A DNA stretch of 56,588 bases, taken from JABJMC01 sp964459205. Lineage in GTDB: Bacteria; Patescibacteriota; Gracilibacteria; UBA1369; UBA12473. Positions 44,930 through 51,825 of the stretch are shown here, one piece after another (positions within the stretch are counted from its first letter, which is position 1; each line of letters begins with the position of its first letter). The position numbers were made by a program, and so were the translations under genes. The notes below the pieces were generated by a model. It did no database searches, was not told the origin of the DNA, and was given only the letters and a program-made list of their open reading frames with translations. The stretch covers positions 1 to 56,588 of the forward strand of contig CAYWKJ010000003.1 in the NCBI GenBank assembly GCA_964459205.1, written 5' to 3'.

Positions 44930-45012
44930 AAATAAAAAAAGTAATCAAAATCCCAGCTTGATGAGCTGGTTTTTCTCGCATTTGAGGTTTGAGAAAGATT
45001 ACTTTTAATCAT
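44914..45012 (-). CDS. Aromatic-rich leader peptide of the aro operon (32 residues)
   Basis: ATG ATT AAA ... CCG TAA, 32 codons. Residues 20-29 read WDFDYFFYFF: one Trp, five Phe and two Tyr, eight aromatics in ten codons, directly before and overlapping attenuator segment 1. The rest is polar (Ser, Thr, Asn, Lys). A ribosome waiting for aromatic tRNA at codons 24-29 would cover segment 1 and free segment 2 for the antiterminator. One finishing at the stop would cover segment 2 and permit the terminator. The start lies only 9 nt after the predicted -10, so the mRNA would be almost leaderless. Caution: the TTTTTTTATTTTTT stretch would encode Phe/Tyr in any event, but W20, F22 and Y24 lie outside it. 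Confidence 0.7.
   Translation of the reverse strand: MIKSNLSQTSNARKTSSSSWDFDYFFYFFLTP
44937..45006 (-). ncRNA. Potential three-way-junction RNA fold at the 5' end of the aro leader
   Basis: On the minus strand: P1 aaaagtaatc (45006-44997) with gattactttt (44946-44937), 10 perfect pairs. P2 tttctc (44996-44991) with gagaaa (44977-44972). P3 ccagct (44969-44964) with agctgg (44958-44953), loop catca. Junction strands are 0, 2 and 6 nt. The fold begins about 8-10 nt from the predicted transcript start and overlaps most of the leader-peptide frame. It may be an aptamer, a pause structure, or only a consequence of the local sequence. Confidence 0.45.
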
Positions 45013-45021
45013 AGTGAGCGC

Positions 45022-45050
45022 AATATAACAGTGGTTAGGTGATGTGTCAA
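45022..45050 (-). promoter_or_regulatory. Promoter of the aromatic operon
   Basis: Minus strand: TTGACA (45050-45045), 17-bp spacer, TATATT (45027-45022) with extended TGT. Transcription should start near 45013-45016, next to the leader-peptide ATG at 45012. Confidence 0.85.
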
Positions 45051-45078
45051 ATTGAGGGGGCTAACTCTTCTTACGTCG

Positions 45079-45107
45079 TTCATTTTTTGTTCATCTTGAG
45101 TTATAGT
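45079..45107 (+). promoter_or_regulatory. Possible promoter of tatD
   Basis: TTCATT (45079-45084), 17-bp spacer, TATAGT (45102-45107). The tatD ATG is only 8 nt downstream of the -10, so this mRNA would be leaderless or nearly so. The -35 is weak. It lies back to back with the aro promoter. Confidence 0.5.
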
Positions 45108-45115
45108 AAGACGCG

Positions 45116-45907
45116 ATGTTTATAGATACTCATTGCCATTTAACTTTTAAGGATTTTGATCGTGAGGTCGAGGAAGTTGTTTTGCATGCGCAGAAATGCG
45201 GCGTGGAAAGATTAATTGCCGTGGGCGTGAATTTAGAAGACTCACTTAAAAACTTAGAATTAGCTGAACGGTTTGAAGGAGTTTTTGCTACTTTTGGGGT
45301 TCATCCGAGTGATGCTGAAAAATGGGACGCTACAGTTTTGGAAACGTTTTTAGAGAAAATCCGTGAAGGATGGGATTCGCACACCAAGAATGTAGTTGCC
45401 ATTGGTGAAATCGGGTTGGATTATTACCATATGCGCGCACCAAAAGAAAAACAAATAGAGGCTTTTCGGGCGCAATTGCAATTTGCAAAAAAAATTCAAT
45501 TACCGGTTATTGTGCATTCGCGTGATGCTTTTGAAGACGTTTTCCGAGTGTTAGAGGAAGAATGCATGGAATCAGTGGTTTTTCATTGTTTTGCTGAGGG
45601 ACGTAAAGAGGCTGAGCGAATATGGGCCAATGAGTGGCACACTTCGTTTACTGGGACTTTAACGTTTGAAAAAAATGAGGATTTGCATGAAGTGGCTGCG
45701 ATTTGCCCGGATGAATTGTATTTTTTGGAGACGGATGCTCCATTTTTAAGTCCGCAGAAATATCGCGGGCAACGTAATGAGCCGGCTTATGTGATAGAAG
45801 TTGCGCAAACAATGGCGGAACTCCGTGGCCAATCATTAGACCAAGTAGAATGGCAATCTACTAAAAATGCGGAGACGTTTTTTGGGTTGCCGCGGATGGA
45901 GGATTAA
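45116..45907 (+). CDS. tatD: TatD-family metal-dependent hydrolase (DNase)
   Basis: 263 residues, typical. TIM-barrel amidohydrolase: DTHCHL metal motif (HxH) at residues 4-9, FGVHPSDAEKW, GEIGLDYY with the metal-bridging Glu, VIVHSRDA, FHCFAEG, and LETDAPFLSP with the catalytic Asp. Members are 3'-5' exonucleases or deoxyribonucleases linked to DNA repair. The convergent neighbour is radA, with 5 nt between the two stops. Confidence 0.93.
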   Translation: MFIDTHCHLTFKDFDREVEEVVLHAQKCGVERLIAVGVNLEDSLKNLELAERFEGVFATFGVHPSDAEKWDATVLETFLEKIREGWDSHTKNVVAIGEIGLDYYHMRAPKEKQIEAFRAQLQFAKKIQLPVIVHSRDAFEDVFRVLEEECMESVVFHCFAEGRKEAERIWANEWHTSFTGTLTFEKNEDLHEVAAICPDELYFLETDAPFLSPQKYRGQRNEPAYVIEVAQTMAELRGQSLDQVEWQSTKNAETFFGLPRMED

Positions 45908-45912
45908 TAGAG

Positions 45913-47220
45913 CTATTTTGTTAATTCTTTTACCACCTGATGGAGGAGGTTTTTGACTGGGAGGACAGTGAGGTTGGCTTTCTTTGTGGCCTTGGTGCGA
46001 TCTTGGTAGCGGAAGCCTTTGCGGATTTCACCAGAGAGTCCAAGTTCGCCAAAGGCGACGAGATCAGGAGGGAGTGGGAATTTTTTGTGGGAGGAGAGGA
46101 TGGCTAAACAAACAGCTAAATCAATGGCTGGATCTTTTACTTGCAAGCCGCCAACTACATTTACATAAACATCGTGCTGTCCGAGGTCAATTTTGGCGTG
46201 TTTTTGTAGAACGGCGATCAGGAGTTGTAAACGATTTAAATCAAATCCCGAGGTGGCGCGTTTGGGATAACCAAAGTGGGTTTTGTTAGTAAGGGCTTGG
46301 ATTTCGATGATAAGCGGGCGTGACCCCTCGATGGTAACGGTTAAACAGGAGCCAATGGGGTTTTCTTGGCGGTTTTCAAGAAAGGCCTTGGTAGGGTCGG
46401 GGACTTCTTTTAAGCCTTCGGAGGTCATTTCAAATAAACCAACTTCGTTAGTTGAGCCAAAACGGTTTTTGATGCCACGAATAAGGCGTAAATCATGATA
46501 ACGATCGCCTTCTAAATAAAGAACGGTGTCGACTAAATGTTCGAGTGTTTTGGGGCCAGCTAAATTGCCACCTTTTGTAACGTGAGAAATAATTAAAAGG
46601 GGAGTGCCTGAGTCTTTAGCAAAAGACATGAGCTCCTCGGTGCAGGCGCGAACTTGCGTAACTCCACCTTGCAAACCAGTGACTTCACTACTAGAGATTA
46701 CTTGAATAGAGTCGATGATTACAAAATCTGGTTTTTCGGCTTTAAGAGTTGCTAAGATTGGTTCTAATAATGTTTCGTTTAAGAGGAAAAGATTTTCGGT
46801 TTTAATCTTGAGGCGTTCGGCTCGACGAGCGATTTGATCCACAGATTCTTCGCCAGAAATAAGGAGAACTTTTTTATTGTCTTTGGTTAAATTGGCGGCG
46901 AGTTGAAGGGTGATGGTTGATTTACCGATTCCCGGTTCGCCGCCCAACAACACTAAACTCCCTTCTACAATTCCACCTCCCAAAACACGATCGAATTCCG
47001 AAATATTAGTGGAGATTCGTTCAAACTTTTGCGTTGTTTGCGAAAGGCGAGTAGGGGTCGGCGCTTTGATAGAGCGTTGCTGGCGATCCTTTTTAGCTTC
47101 TTCATTAGAGACCACATCTTCGATAAAGCTATTCCAAGTTTCACAACTAGGGCATTTGCCAGCCCATTTTGAGGTTTGGTGAGAACACTTTTCGCAGATG
47201 TAAATGGTTTTGAGTTTCAT
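45913..47220 (-). CDS. radA: DNA repair protein RadA
   Basis: About 435 residues from the ATG at 47220; an upstream in-frame ATG at 47283 would start inside the promoter. RadA promotes branch migration in homologous recombination. N-terminal zinc finger C-x2-C...C-x2-C (CEKCSHQTSKWAGKCPSC), Walker A GGEPGIGKST, Walker B FVIIDSIQ, the RadA-specific KNRFG motif (RGIKNRFGSTNEVGLFEM), and a C-terminal Lon-protease-like domain. All hallmark motifs are intact. Confidence 0.96.
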   Translation of the reverse strand: MKLKTIYICEKCSHQTSKWAGKCPSCETWNSFIEDVVSNEEAKKDRQQRSIKAPTPTRLSQTTQKFERISTNISEFDRVLGGGIVEGSLVLLGGEPGIGKSTITLQLAANLTKDNKKVLLISGEESVDQIARRAERLKIKTENLFLLNETLLEPILATLKAEKPDFVIIDSIQVISSSEVTGLQGGVTQVRACTEELMSFAKDSGTPLLIISHVTKGGNLAGPKTLEHLVDTVLYLEGDRYHDLRLIRGIKNRFGSTNEVGLFEMTSEGLKEVPDPTKAFLENRQENPIGSCLTVTIEGSRPLIIEIQALTNKTHFGYPKRATSGFDLNRLQLLIAVLQKHAKIDLGQHDVYVNVVGGLQVKDPAIDLAVCLAILSSHKKFPLPPDLVAFGELGLSGEIRKGFRYQDRTKATKKANLTVLPVKNLLHQVVKELTK

Positions 47221-47243
47221 GTTTGAGTCGTTTTGTGCTCCTG

Positions 47244-47249
47244 AGTATA
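47244..47249 (-). promoter_or_regulatory. Possible extended -10 promoter of radA
   Basis: Minus strand TGG-TATACT (-10 at 47249-47244), 23 nt before the ATG at 47220. The matching -35 region is only T-rich, so recognition would rely on the extended -10. Confidence 0.5.
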
Positions 47250-47293
47250 CCACACCAAGATTACAAAAAAATGAACAAAACATGAAATTTCTC

Positions 47294-47322
47294 TTGGCGA
47301 GTGGCCTAAATTTTGTTAAAGA
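47294..47322 (+). promoter_or_regulatory. Promoter of tRNA-Lys
   Basis: TTGGCG (47294-47299), 17-bp spacer, TAAAGA (47317-47322) with extended TGT. The tRNA 5' end is 6 nt downstream, so the primary transcript may start at the mature end. Confidence 0.6.
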
Positions 47323-47328
47323 TGCTTT

Positions 47329-47403
47329 GGGTCAGTAGCTCAGGGGCAGAGCAGTCGGCTCTTAACCGAACGGTCGTGGGTTCGATTCCCACCTGACCCA
47401 CCA
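47329..47403 (+). tRNA. tRNA-Lys (anticodon CUU), CCA encoded
   Basis: Acceptor GGGTCAG pairs with CTGACCC; D arm GCTC/GAGC with a short 7-nt loop; anticodon loop CTCTTAA giving CUU; T arm GTGGG-TTCGATT-CCCAC; discriminator A and genomic CCA. The outermost anticodon-stem pair (27-43) is G-A rather than a normal pair. Confidence 0.95.
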
Positions 47404-47423
47404 GCACAATTGCAGTTAAGTGT

Positions 47424-47451
47424 AACTCATGGTGAATGGTGAGTTTTTTTT
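47424..47451 (+). terminator. Terminator downstream of tRNA-Lys
   Basis: Stem AACTCA / TGAGTT with a 10-nt loop, followed by a run of eight T. Confidence 0.65.
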
Positions 47452-47466
47452 GAAGGCGATATTATT

Positions 47467-47495
47467 GACATGTTTTTAAATATGCTATACATTAC
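47467..47495 (+). promoter_or_regulatory. Promoter of the damaged gene at the scaffold gap
   Basis: TTGACA (47467-47472), 17-bp spacer, TACATT (47490-47495). The ATG at 47526 is 30 nt after the -10, the spacing seen at other genes here. Confidence 0.65.
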
Positions 47496-47525
47496 TTATG
47501 TATTAATCAATTAAAACGAAGGTGT

Positions 47526-47993
47526 ATGAATTTGTTAAGATAAGCTAAACGACTTAAAGACGAAGAATTAGTAGATACTGGGTCACTCCTTGATTTAGTC
47601 TCGGATGAGCAAGATGAGATGAGTTTACCTAATAATCTCGATGCTGAATTTTCTCCTGCTGCCAAAGAGCTGATATTAAAGCTAAAAGGCGAAATAAGGA
47701 GAATAGAAACTGCCGTGGCAGGTGTGGCAGTCTCCGAAACATATATACCAAGTTTAATGGCCGATTTAAGTGATAATTTACTGGGATATAAAGAAAATGG
47801 AACTATTTGTTATTTTAGAGATAGTCTATTGTCGCAATTGCCAATCACTAGACAGTTATTGTTGAATAAAGTTAGGGGTGAAGATCAGGGGGGGGGGGCG
47901 GCTGGTGGTTGAACTGTGAGGAGGAAATAAGAGAAGCTGNNNNNNNNNNTACTAGTTGAGCAGCTTATTGAGGAATTACAGAGAGTAACATAA
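47526..47993 (+). pseudogene. Damaged small gene: early in-frame stop, long G run and scaffold gap
   Basis: Not recognised. From the ATG at 47526 the frame reads five codons and then TAA (47541-47543). It reopens in the same frame and stays open to 47912, giving an amphipathic, helix-rich protein that includes an internal ATG at 47619 (97 residues if used). The apparent end follows an 11-G run (47888-47898), where length errors are likely. With two G fewer or one more, the frame would stay open into the 10-N gap at 47940. After the gap, codons from 47952 read LVEQLIEELQRVT and stop at 47993. The simplest reading is one ~150-residue gene interrupted by assembly errors and perhaps a real nonsense change. 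Confidence 0.55.
47940..47949. other. Scaffold gap (10 N)
   Basis: Ten unresolved bases. The two flanks may not be truly adjacent, so gene order across this point is not guaranteed. Confidence 1.
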
Positions 47994-48095
47994 GAGTTTT
48001 GATTTTGTATAAAAAATTTGTTCGACAAGTCGTTTCTTAAAAACCACGAGGGTCGTTTTTTGGCTTAAACAAGCCATTTATCGGACGTCAAATGC

Positions 48096-48124
48096 TTGAC
48101 TTATACTATAAAATAGTTTACAAT
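48096..48124 (+). promoter_or_regulatory. Promoter of the WxL-like surface operon
   Basis: TTGACT (48096-48101), 17-bp spacer, TACAAT (48119-48124). The first start codon is 101 nt downstream, a much longer leader than elsewhere in the window. Confidence 0.75.
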
Positions 48125-48187
48125 TTTGTAATCAACATGATTATTTGCCCTTTGACAATACGTCCTTAAAGCCCAAATTTTTCTGAC

Positions 48188-48224
48188 TTTAAAGAGGTCC
48201 TTACCCTTAATTTTTCCTCTTAAA
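48188..48224 (+). promoter_or_regulatory. Leader hairpin abutting the start codon of the WxL-like gene
   Basis: AAGAGG (48192-48197) pairs with CCTCTT (48216-48221). With A48191 bulged, TTT (48188-48190) extends to AAA (48222-48224). The 18-nt loop is T/C-rich. The stem touches the ATG at 48226, so it could affect initiation. Confidence 0.4.
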
Positions 48225-48225
48225 A

Positions 48226-48804
48226 ATGAACACAAAAAAACTTTTCGCTCTTGTTGCGACTTCTGCATTTATTGTAAATGCAGCCTTCATGAGCATGGCT
48301 TATGCCCAAATGTCTACCACTGGTGAAGTGGGAGTTACTATTGGTGGCCTTTCCATTAATAATGCTCCTAGTTCTGAAGCTTTTGGTTCTATGTCTGTTG
48401 CGACTGTGGACCAAGATATTGATGACTACGTCTTTGCTGGTGAGGTAGAGTTTGAAGATACTCGTGACTCTGGTGCAGCGTACTCAGTTTCTGTGTATGC
48501 TACTGATTTTGATGATGGTGCTGGCAATTCTTTTGCTGTTACTAATCTTTCAATGGGCGGTGATTCTCTCTCTGATGCTTCAGGAGGTCACACCGACTGT
48601 TCTACTGGTTTTGCGTCTTCTGAGACTGTTGGTTTCGCTGATGATGATGCCGATGGTGTTTCTGACTCTCAGTCACTTGTTATAGCTGATGGTACTCAAG
48701 CTACCATTACTCACTGTGCCGTTGTGCCAGTTATTGATTTGCTAATTCCTGCTTATACTCCAATGGGGAATTACCAATCTACAATTACGTTTAACATTGC
48801 GTAA
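48226..48804 (+). CDS. Secreted WxL-like beta-sandwich surface protein
   Basis: 192 residues. Signal peptide with cleavage near AYA|QM. The mature part resembles the WxL domain of Gram-positive surface proteins: GGLSINNAPSSEAFGSMSV, then FEDTRDSGAAYSVSV at the place of the D-x-RGT-x-x-GW motif, and a C-terminal IPAYTPMGNYQSTITFNIA at the place of the YxSTLTWTL motif. The Trp positions are Tyr and Phe here. An Asp-rich TSP3-like stretch (DDDADGVSDSQ) and two Cys lie in the middle. The same pattern occurs in the protein at 51818-52498. First gene of an operon with DUF916-like partners. The family call is by eye. Confidence 0.65.
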   Translation: MNTKKLFALVATSAFIVNAAFMSMAYAQMSTTGEVGVTIGGLSINNAPSSEAFGSMSVATVDQDIDDYVFAGEVEFEDTRDSGAAYSVSVYATDFDDGAGNSFAVTNLSMGGDSLSDASGGHTDCSTGFASSETVGFADDDADGVSDSQSLVIADGTQATITHCAVVPVIDLLIPAYTPMGNYQSTITFNIA

Positions 48805-48844
48805 TTTTCTTAGGGCTTGTTGATTACTTTAAGGATGTATTGTC

Positions 48845-48866
48845 ATCCCTTTGGGGATTTGTTTTT
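48845..48866 (+). terminator. Weak terminator-like hairpin after the WxL-like gene
   Basis: ATCCC/GGGAT stem (48845-48849, 48854-48858) with a 4-nt loop, followed by ttgttttt. The short stem suggests partial termination, leaving the first gene most abundant. Confidence 0.4.
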
Positions 48867-48879
48867 AAATAAAAATAAA

Positions 48880-49176
48880 ATGCTTAAATCTTTATTAATT
48901 TCTTCTGTTGTGTCACTGGGATTCCTAGTTTCGATTTTGATGTGGCAGATGACTGATTATGATGGGACTGCTGCTCAAACTAGTTTGCTTAATGCGACTG
49001 ATTTGGCTGGATTTAATTCTGTTTATGGGGAATATGATTTGGTGATTGAGCGCCCTTCGGACGAAGATTTGTCTGATTATTCGTTTTTGAATAAGTATGG
49101 TGAGGTGGTGCCATATGATGAGTATGAAACGCTTTCACTCGAGGAAGCAGCTAAATTTGTTTATTACCTTTATTAA
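48880..49176 (+). CDS. Small exported hypothetical protein
   Basis: 98 residues from the ATG at 48880; an ATG-less extension upstream would run through the terminator-like hairpin. N-terminal hydrophobic segment (~3-20) acts as a signal peptide or anchor. The rest is short, acidic and Tyr/Asp-rich (SVYGEYDLVIERPSDEDLSDYSFLNKYG). No known domain is recognised. It ends 2 nt before the next gene, so it is probably translated as part of the operon. Confidence 0.65.
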   Translation: MLKSLLISSVVSLGFLVSILMWQMTDYDGTAAQTSLLNATDLAGFNSVYGEYDLVIERPSDEDLSDYSFLNKYGEVVPYDEYETLSLEEAAKFVYYLY

Positions 49177-49178
49177 AT

Positions 49179-50459
49179 ATGCGTTTAAGTTCTTTTATCA
49201 AAACTGGGATTGTGGGGATTCTTTTGTTGGCTATGGCTTTACCCGTTATGGCGCAGGAAAAGATGTTTATTATGCCGTATGACAGTGATTCAAGTTGGTT
49301 TATTTATGAGGTGGATCCAGGAGACTCTTTTAAAGATATTATGATGATCACTAATAATAGTGATCATGAGCAAACCGTGGAAGTAATGGCGGTAGATGCC
49401 GAGGCGACCGCAAGTGGTGCTTTTGCTCTTAAATCTACGCAAGGTGAGCAGTTAAATGTGGGGCAATGGCTTAGCGTTGAAGACTCTGTAATTACGCTTG
49501 AATCTGGAGAGCGTAAATATTTTCAATTTTTGGTAGAGATTCCAGATGGTATTCCTCCAGGAGACTATGCTGGTGGTTTAGTGATTATTCCTTATGAGGA
49601 AGAAGAAGCAGATGCTGCTAGCGGAACTGGTATTAAGACGGTGATTTCGGTCGGGGTGCGAGTTTATGTGACAGTTTCGGGTGAGGTTGATTTTGATTTT
49701 TTGTGGGATCAGTATCAACACTCTAAAAATGTTGATGGAGAGCATGTTTTTGATTATCAATTTAGTAATGATGGAAATGTAGCCGTGGAATCAACTGGTG
49801 TGATGAGATTAGAAAGTGCATTTTTTGATTCTGTGGAGATCCCGTTGAGTAGTGGGGTAGTTTACGCGGGGGAATCAATTGAACCTTTGGTGGCCTGGAA
49901 AAACCCTTTTCCTTTTGGTCCGGTAAAAGCCACTACAATTGTGGATTATTCTCGGTCTAATGTAGTTGGAGCGCTTAGTGATGAATCTATGATGGCCTGG
50001 TCTGGGACTTACGAAGAATCACTCAATTTTTGGGTGGTGCCGTATTTTGAGCTGTTGCTAACGTTATTTGTTTTTATGGGGACTTTTGGTGTGACATATT
50101 TTCGGACACATCGTGTGCAAAAGTTTAAGGCAAGTTGCACCGCTTATGCTTCTCCGGTTGATGAAAGTTTAACTACCATTGCGACGCGTTATGGTGCACC
50201 GTGGAAGTTATTGGCTAAGGTAAATGGTTTGAAATTTCCGTTTATGGTGGCGCGTGGACAAACGATTTTGGTGCCAAACAAGGCGGGTGCGGCGGCCGTG
50301 CCGGTAGCCCAGCCATCATCCCCTGTGGCTCCTGTTGCGGCGCCAGTAGCGTCTGCGGCGGTTCCGGCTCAGCCGGTGGCAGTTTCAACACCGCCTCAAC
50401 CTGTGTCGCAACCAAATACTAATAATTCAAATATTTCTAATGAAAAACCTAAGCAATAA
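49179..50459 (+). CDS. DUF916/WxL-interacting-like membrane protein with C-terminal LysM-like domain
   Basis: 426 residues. Signal peptide (cleavage near VMA|QE). Residues ~30-150 resemble the DUF916 (WxLIP) peptidoglycan-binding domain: SSWFIYEVDPGDSFKDIMMITNNSD, VDAEAT, VEIPDGIPPGDYAGGLVI. A second beta domain follows (~160-270). One membrane helix lies at ~285-305, followed by basic residues (RTHRVQKFK). A LysM-like segment (ESLTTIATRYGAPWKLLAKVNGLKFP...GQTILVP) and an Ala/Pro/Val-rich tail come after the helix. By the positive-inside rule the LysM part would be cytoplasmic, which is odd. It overlaps the next gene by 20 nt. Confidence 0.7.
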   Translation: MRLSSFIKTGIVGILLLAMALPVMAQEKMFIMPYDSDSSWFIYEVDPGDSFKDIMMITNNSDHEQTVEVMAVDAEATASGAFALKSTQGEQLNVGQWLSVEDSVITLESGERKYFQFLVEIPDGIPPGDYAGGLVIIPYEEEEADAASGTGIKTVISVGVRVYVTVSGEVDFDFLWDQYQHSKNVDGEHVFDYQFSNDGNVAVESTGVMRLESAFFDSVEIPLSSGVVYAGESIEPLVAWKNPFPFGPVKATTIVDYSRSNVVGALSDESMMAWSGTYEESLNFWVVPYFELLLTLFVFMGTFGVTYFRTHRVQKFKASCTAYASPVDESLTTIATRYGAPWKLLAKVNGLKFPFMVARGQTILVPNKAGAAAVPVAQPSSPVAPVAAPVASAAVPAQPVAVSTPPQPVSQPNTNNSNISNEKPKQ

Positions 50460-51132
50460 TAGCCGTTGGTTACTTAAGATGAGCTTGATTGTGTTGCTTG
50501 CGCTGGCATTTTTTTGGGTGATTTTTTTCTTTTGTATTGAAAAAGCGAATGACAATAATTTGCCTGATGGGGTTTCTTTAATGCCGGTGCATGTTAATGA
50601 TGTCTATCCTTCGTGGCTTTATTTTGAGGTTGAACCTGGAGAAGTTGTGGATAGTTCTTTTTTGGTTTGGAATGGTTATGAAGAAACGGCAAAAGTTGAT
50701 CTGGGATCTTTGGATGCTGTTTTAAATGCAACTTTGGAAGATTTTGAATTAAAAATAGTGCAAGATGAGCAAGTTGGCATTGGGGCATGGGCGCAAGTAG
50801 AGGTGCCTAACGTGCTTTTAGATGCTCGTTCGCAGGCCGAGGTGCATTTTGTTATGACAATTCCAGAAAACGCCGAGGAAGGCACTTATTTAGGAGCTGT
50901 TTATGGAAGTTATTCACCAGAAGTTTCGGTAGATTCTCCTTTTAAAACTATTTATCAAAATGGCTTACGAGTAATTGTGAATGTTACGAATGATCCGCAA
51001 GAAGTTAGTATGATTGGAGCCAATGTGTCGATGTTGCCCCAGGTTGCCCTGACATACTTTTCGGTCTCTGTTATGATAACCATTGCGGGACTGATGAGTT
51101 TGGTAACAGCTTATCGGAACGCTAAATCCTAA
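50440..51132 (+). CDS. Second DUF916-like membrane protein
   Basis: 230 residues. An N-terminal membrane helix (~12-33), then a domain with the same pattern as its neighbours: PSWLYFEVEPGEVVDSSFLVWNGYEETAKVDLGSLDA..., GIGAWAQVE, MTIPENAEEGTYLGAVYGSY. A second helix sits at the C-terminus (~205-223) with a short basic end. It is part of the plus-strand surface operon. A role in holding WxL-like proteins at the envelope is inferred from the family and context only. Confidence 0.65.
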   Translation: MKNLSNNSRWLLKMSLIVLLALAFFWVIFFFCIEKANDNNLPDGVSLMPVHVNDVYPSWLYFEVEPGEVVDSSFLVWNGYEETAKVDLGSLDAVLNATLEDFELKIVQDEQVGIGAWAQVEVPNVLLDARSQAEVHFVMTIPENAEEGTYLGAVYGSYSPEVSVDSPFKTIYQNGLRVIVNVTNDPQEVSMIGANVSMLPQVALTYFSVSVMITIAGLMSLVTAYRNAKS

Positions 51133-51150
51133 AATTCTAAAACTTATTTC

Positions 51151-51825
51151 ATGCGTTTTTTAAAATCTTCTCTTCTGTTAGGACTAATAGGAGCTGTTTT
51201 ATTTGTACAAGTGGCTTCGGCTCGGTTTTATATTAACCCGGTTGATCCAGATTCTTCTTGGATGGAGTTACCAGTAGTGCCCGGGACTGAAGTTTCAGCG
51301 GAATTTGTGTTAGTGAATGGTGGTGAAGAAATGGCTGTTTTTGAAATTTCTGTGGTTGATGCTGAGGCCACGGAAGAGGAAGATGGTTTTTTTGCCTTAG
51401 CGGCTGATACATCGGAGCAAGTTGGTGTTGGATTATGGGGGATATTGGAGGCTCAAGAAGTGAGTTTAGAGGCTAGCGAAAGCCAAACTCTGAGTGTTAC
51501 TTTTGTTATCCCAGAGGACGTTGCTTTTGGTGATTACTGGGGAGGTGTGGCCGCCATGGAAAAACAAGATCCTGAGGTAGTTGAAGATGAAAGTGGGCTT
51601 AAAATTGCCATTCGTAATGGCATGCGTGTTCATTTAGAAGTGATGTCAGAGGAGGATTACGAAGCCTTAATGGCTGTAAATGAGCTTGAGGAAGAAGTTT
51701 TAGCTGAGTCTCAGAGAGCGGCTGATTATAATTTATGGCTTAAGATGGGAGTTTTAACTCTAATTTTGGCATTTTTAATAGCCTTTCTTAAGTTTAAAGG
51801 TGAGAAGGGAAAGACTTTTAAATAA
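51151..51825 (+). CDS. Third DUF916-like membrane protein
   Basis: 224 residues. Signal peptide (cleavage near ASA|RF), then FYINPVDPDSSWMELPVVPGTEVSAEFVLVNGGEEMAVFEISVVDAEAT, VGVGLWG, VTFVIPEDVAFGDYWGGVAAM, closely parallel to the protein at 49179-50459. A C-terminal membrane helix is followed by a Lys-rich end. It overlaps by 8 nt the converging WxL-like gene on the minus strand. The three adjacent paralogues suggest duplication. Confidence 0.68.
   Translation: MRFLKSSLLLGLIGAVLFVQVASARFYINPVDPDSSWMELPVVPGTEVSAEFVLVNGGEEMAVFEISVVDAEATEEEDGFFALAADTSEQVGVGLWGILEAQEVSLEASESQTLSVTFVIPEDVAFGDYWGGVAAMEKQDPEVVEDESGLKIAIRNGMRVHLEVMSEEDYEALMAVNELEEEVLAESQRAADYNLWLKMGVLTLILAFLIAFLKFKGEKGKTFK

Noticed and set aside
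44849..45050. T-box riboswitch upstream of aroF
   Set aside because: No T-box core sequence (the conserved TGG-containing bulge before the antiterminator) and no Stem I hallmark motifs. The leader is also too short.
48061..48090. Hairpin tggctt-aaac-aagcca as terminator of the damaged gene
   Set aside because: Followed only by tttatcgg. Too weak to call, and it lies within unreliable sequence near the scaffold gap.
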